A program made the translations under genes and the position numbers. Positions 62,577 through 64,000 of a stretch of 64,000 bases of DNA are shown here, piece after piece. The notes beneath the pieces are model-generated. The model was not told the origin of the DNA. It saw nothing but the letters and a program-made list of their open reading frames with translations, and did not search any database. The DNA comes from a bacterium. Its GTDB lineage: Bacteria; CAIWAD01. The stretch lies in assembly GCA_030685015.1 (NCBI GenBank), contig JAUXWS010000041.1, forward strand, positions 42,478 to 106,477, read 5' to 3'. The stretch's first letter is position 1. Every line of letters begins with the position of its first letter.

Positions 62577-63761
62577 ATGGATCCTCTGCGGAACCCCTTC
62601 GCACCGGGCGCCGGGGCGCCCCCGCCGGAACTGGCCGGCCGCGACGCCGTCATCGAGGCGGCCCGAATCGCGCTCTACCGCATCCGCGCCGGCCGGCCGG
62701 AACGGAGCCAGATGTTGCTGGGGCTCCGAGGTGTAGGGAAGACGGTCCTGTTGAACCGCATCGGCGAGATGGCCGAGGAGTTGGGTTACCACGTCGCACC
62801 ATTGGAGGCGCCGGAAGGGCAACGGCTGGCGGTCTTTCTCGCCCCTGCGCTGAAAGGCATGCTGCTGCGTCTCAGCCGCGTGGAACGGGCCAAGGACACT
62901 GCCGCCCGCGCCATGGCCGCACTACGCGGCTTTGCCAGCGCCTTCAAGGTCACCATCGGCGAGGTCGAAGTGGGAGTCAACGAGCCGCCTTTGGCGGACA
63001 GCGGCAACCTCGAGGTGGATCTCCCAGCCTTGCTGCTGAGCGTTGGCCAGGCCGCCCAGGCCGCGGAGACGAGCGTCGCCCTCCTCGTGGACGAGGTGCA
63101 GTACCTCCAAAAGGAGGATTTGCGGGCGCTCATCGTCGCTTGCCATGCCATCTCCCAACGGGGCCTGCCGGTTGTGCTGTTCGGGGCCGGCTTGCCCCAA
63201 GTCGCGGCCCTGGCCGGTGATGCCAAGTCCTACGCCGAGCGCCTCTTCGACTTTCCCACCATCGGGGCACTCGTCCCCGAGGCGGCGCGGCTGGCAATCC
63301 GGCAGCCGGTCTGCGACGAGGGGGCTGAGATCCTGGCCGACGCCCTGGACAGCATTGTGGCGGTGACGAAAGGCTACCCCTATCTCCTGCAGGAATGGGG
63401 CAAGCACTCATGGAACGCCGCGGCGGCCTCGCCCATCACCTTGTCCGACGTGCAAGCCGCCGGCCAAGCGGCGACCACGGCCTTGGACCGGAGCTTCTTC
63501 CGCGTCCGCTTCGACCGGTTGACGCCGCGCGAACAGGACTACCTGCGTGCCATGGCGGAACTGGGTCCCGGCCCCCACCGCTCCGGCTCCATCGCCGCAA
63601 CCCTGGGACGGACTGTGGAGAGCATCGCGCCGCTCCGCAGCGGACTGATCCGGAAAGGCATGATCTGGAGCCCGACTCACGGTGAGACGGCCTTCACTGT
63701 CCCACTTTTCGATGACTTCATGCACCGTGCCATCCCCGAGTGGAGACCGCCGGTCCGCTGA
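62577..63761 (+). CDS. ORC1/AAA-type ATPase
   Basis: A 394-residue ATPase. Residues 1-60 lead to Walker A GLRGVGKT (49-56); Walker B is ALLVDEVQYL, and the VLFGAGLPQVAAL sensor follows. The C-terminal region (RLTPREQDYLRAMAELGPG, then SIAPLRSGLIRKGMIWSPTHGE) is a winged-helix part, so it is probably DNA-associated. Such ORC1-type ATPases in bacteria occur in accessory regions and have no proven role. No clear ribosome site; the ATG at 62577 fits the family's usual beginning. Confidence 0.85.
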   Translation: MDPLRNPFAPGAGAPPPELAGRDAVIEAARIALYRIRAGRPERSQMLLGLRGVGKTVLLNRIGEMAEELGYHVAPLEAPEGQRLAVFLAPALKGMLLRLSRVERAKDTAARAMAALRGFASAFKVTIGEVEVGVNEPPLADSGNLEVDLPALLLSVGQAAQAAETSVALLVDEVQYLQKEDLRALIVACHAISQRGLPVVLFGAGLPQVAALAGDAKSYAERLFDFPTIGALVPEAARLAIRQPVCDEGAEILADALDSIVAVTKGYPYLLQEWGKHSWNAAAASPITLSDVQAAGQAATTALDRSFFRVRFDRLTPREQDYLRAMAELGPGPHRSGSIAATLGRTVESIAPLRSGLIRKGMIWSPTHGETAFTVPLFDDFMHRAIPEWRPPVR

Positions 63762-63884
63762 GGCGGGAAGTCCATGGCCGCCTGCCGATGTGTGTGCTCG
63801 GGGAGACCTTGGGGCTACCGGCCAGAGTTATTGGGTAGTGGAGCGTGCGCATTTGAGGGCAATCACGGTGTTGCGGCCGGGCAA

Positions 63885-64000
63885 GGGCCTCCCCCGGGCT
63901 TCCCCTGGGCTTCCCCCGGGCTTCCCCTGGGCTTCCCCCGGGCTTCCCCCGGGCTTCCCCCGGGCTTCCCCCGGGCTTCCCCCGGGCTTCCCCCGGGCTT
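63885..64000. repeat. 11-bp tandem array (minisatellite) running off the window
   Basis: Ten full units and six bases of an eleventh, unit GGGCTTCCCCC, fill 63885-64000. The first unit has C for the fifth base, and units two and four end in T (GGGCTTCCCCT); later units are identical. The period is not a multiple of three and no open frame uses it. The minus strand has G5 tracts every 11 bases. The array reaches the last base, so its length is unknown. Bases 63762-63884 hold no gene. Confidence 0.95.

Noticed and set aside
63885..64000. CRISPR array
   Set aside because: The unit is 11 bases with no spacers; it is a simple tandem repeat, and no cas gene is present.

Overview
The window is GC-rich, densely coded bacterial DNA. 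Two secreted proteins end in the FlgD-like/type IX sorting module with the signature PNPFNP (10768-12410, lost behind a frameshift, and 48577-51030). The nitrous oxide reductase is of the Sec-dependent clade II type, and there is a DUF3098 membrane protein typical of Bacteroidetes relatives. Together these suggest an uncultured member of the FCB (Fibrobacteres-Chlorobi-Bacteroidetes) superphylum; the sequence alone does not give a phylum. There is no rRNA, phage or CRISPR array. The two tRNA genes are Val(TAC) and Asp(GTC).

Layout. 1-6500: end of an S9D peptidase, small housekeeping genes, a stand-alone IS200/Y1-type transposase behind a cluster of palindromes, a CoA-acylating aldehyde dehydrogenase next to a PduL-like protein that has lost most metal ligands, then two tRNAs. 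6500-21500: mixed small metabolic and membrane genes, including a dehydrogenase-macrodomain fusion, an SMR transporter, a cysE-cysK pair and trpB2. This part is rich in damaged genes: a frameshifted secreted protein, a cysK with two nonsense codons, and a polysaccharide deacetylase that has lost its catalytic core. 21780-28130 (minus): a complete clade II nos operon (cytochrome c, nosZ, a membrane protein fused to NosL, nosD, nosF, nosY) with a possible FNR-type site in front.

28261-45738 (plus): a long co-directional run with many stop-start overlaps: succinate-semialdehyde-type dehydrogenase, gpmA, a 1217-residue ATPase/TPR regulator with a C-terminal winged helix and BTAD, engB, moxR, DUF58, an unknown protein, a class A penicillin-binding protein, a SPOR protein, an M28 peptidase with PDZ, hutH, and a membrane protein with an N-terminal L12/ClpS-like domain. 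45942-51030: two large tandem secreted paralogs, only the second carrying the sorting module. 51128-57884: obgE, ssb, NAD(P)HX repair, VanZ, methyltransferase, phosphopantetheinyl transferase and HAD genes. 57949-63761: a hicAB module with a toxin that lacks its catalytic segment, secreted proteins, two accessory AAA ATPases and short direct repeats. The last 116 bases are an 11-bp tandem array that runs off the window.

Most promising for follow-up: the composite palindrome shared by 3006-3142 and 13822-13912 (a likely REP/RAYT pair), the aldehyde dehydrogenase/degenerate PduL pair, the dehydrogenase-macrodomain fusion, the NosL fusion, the nonsense patch in cysK, and the terminal minisatellite. 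No clearly new defence or secretion system was found.
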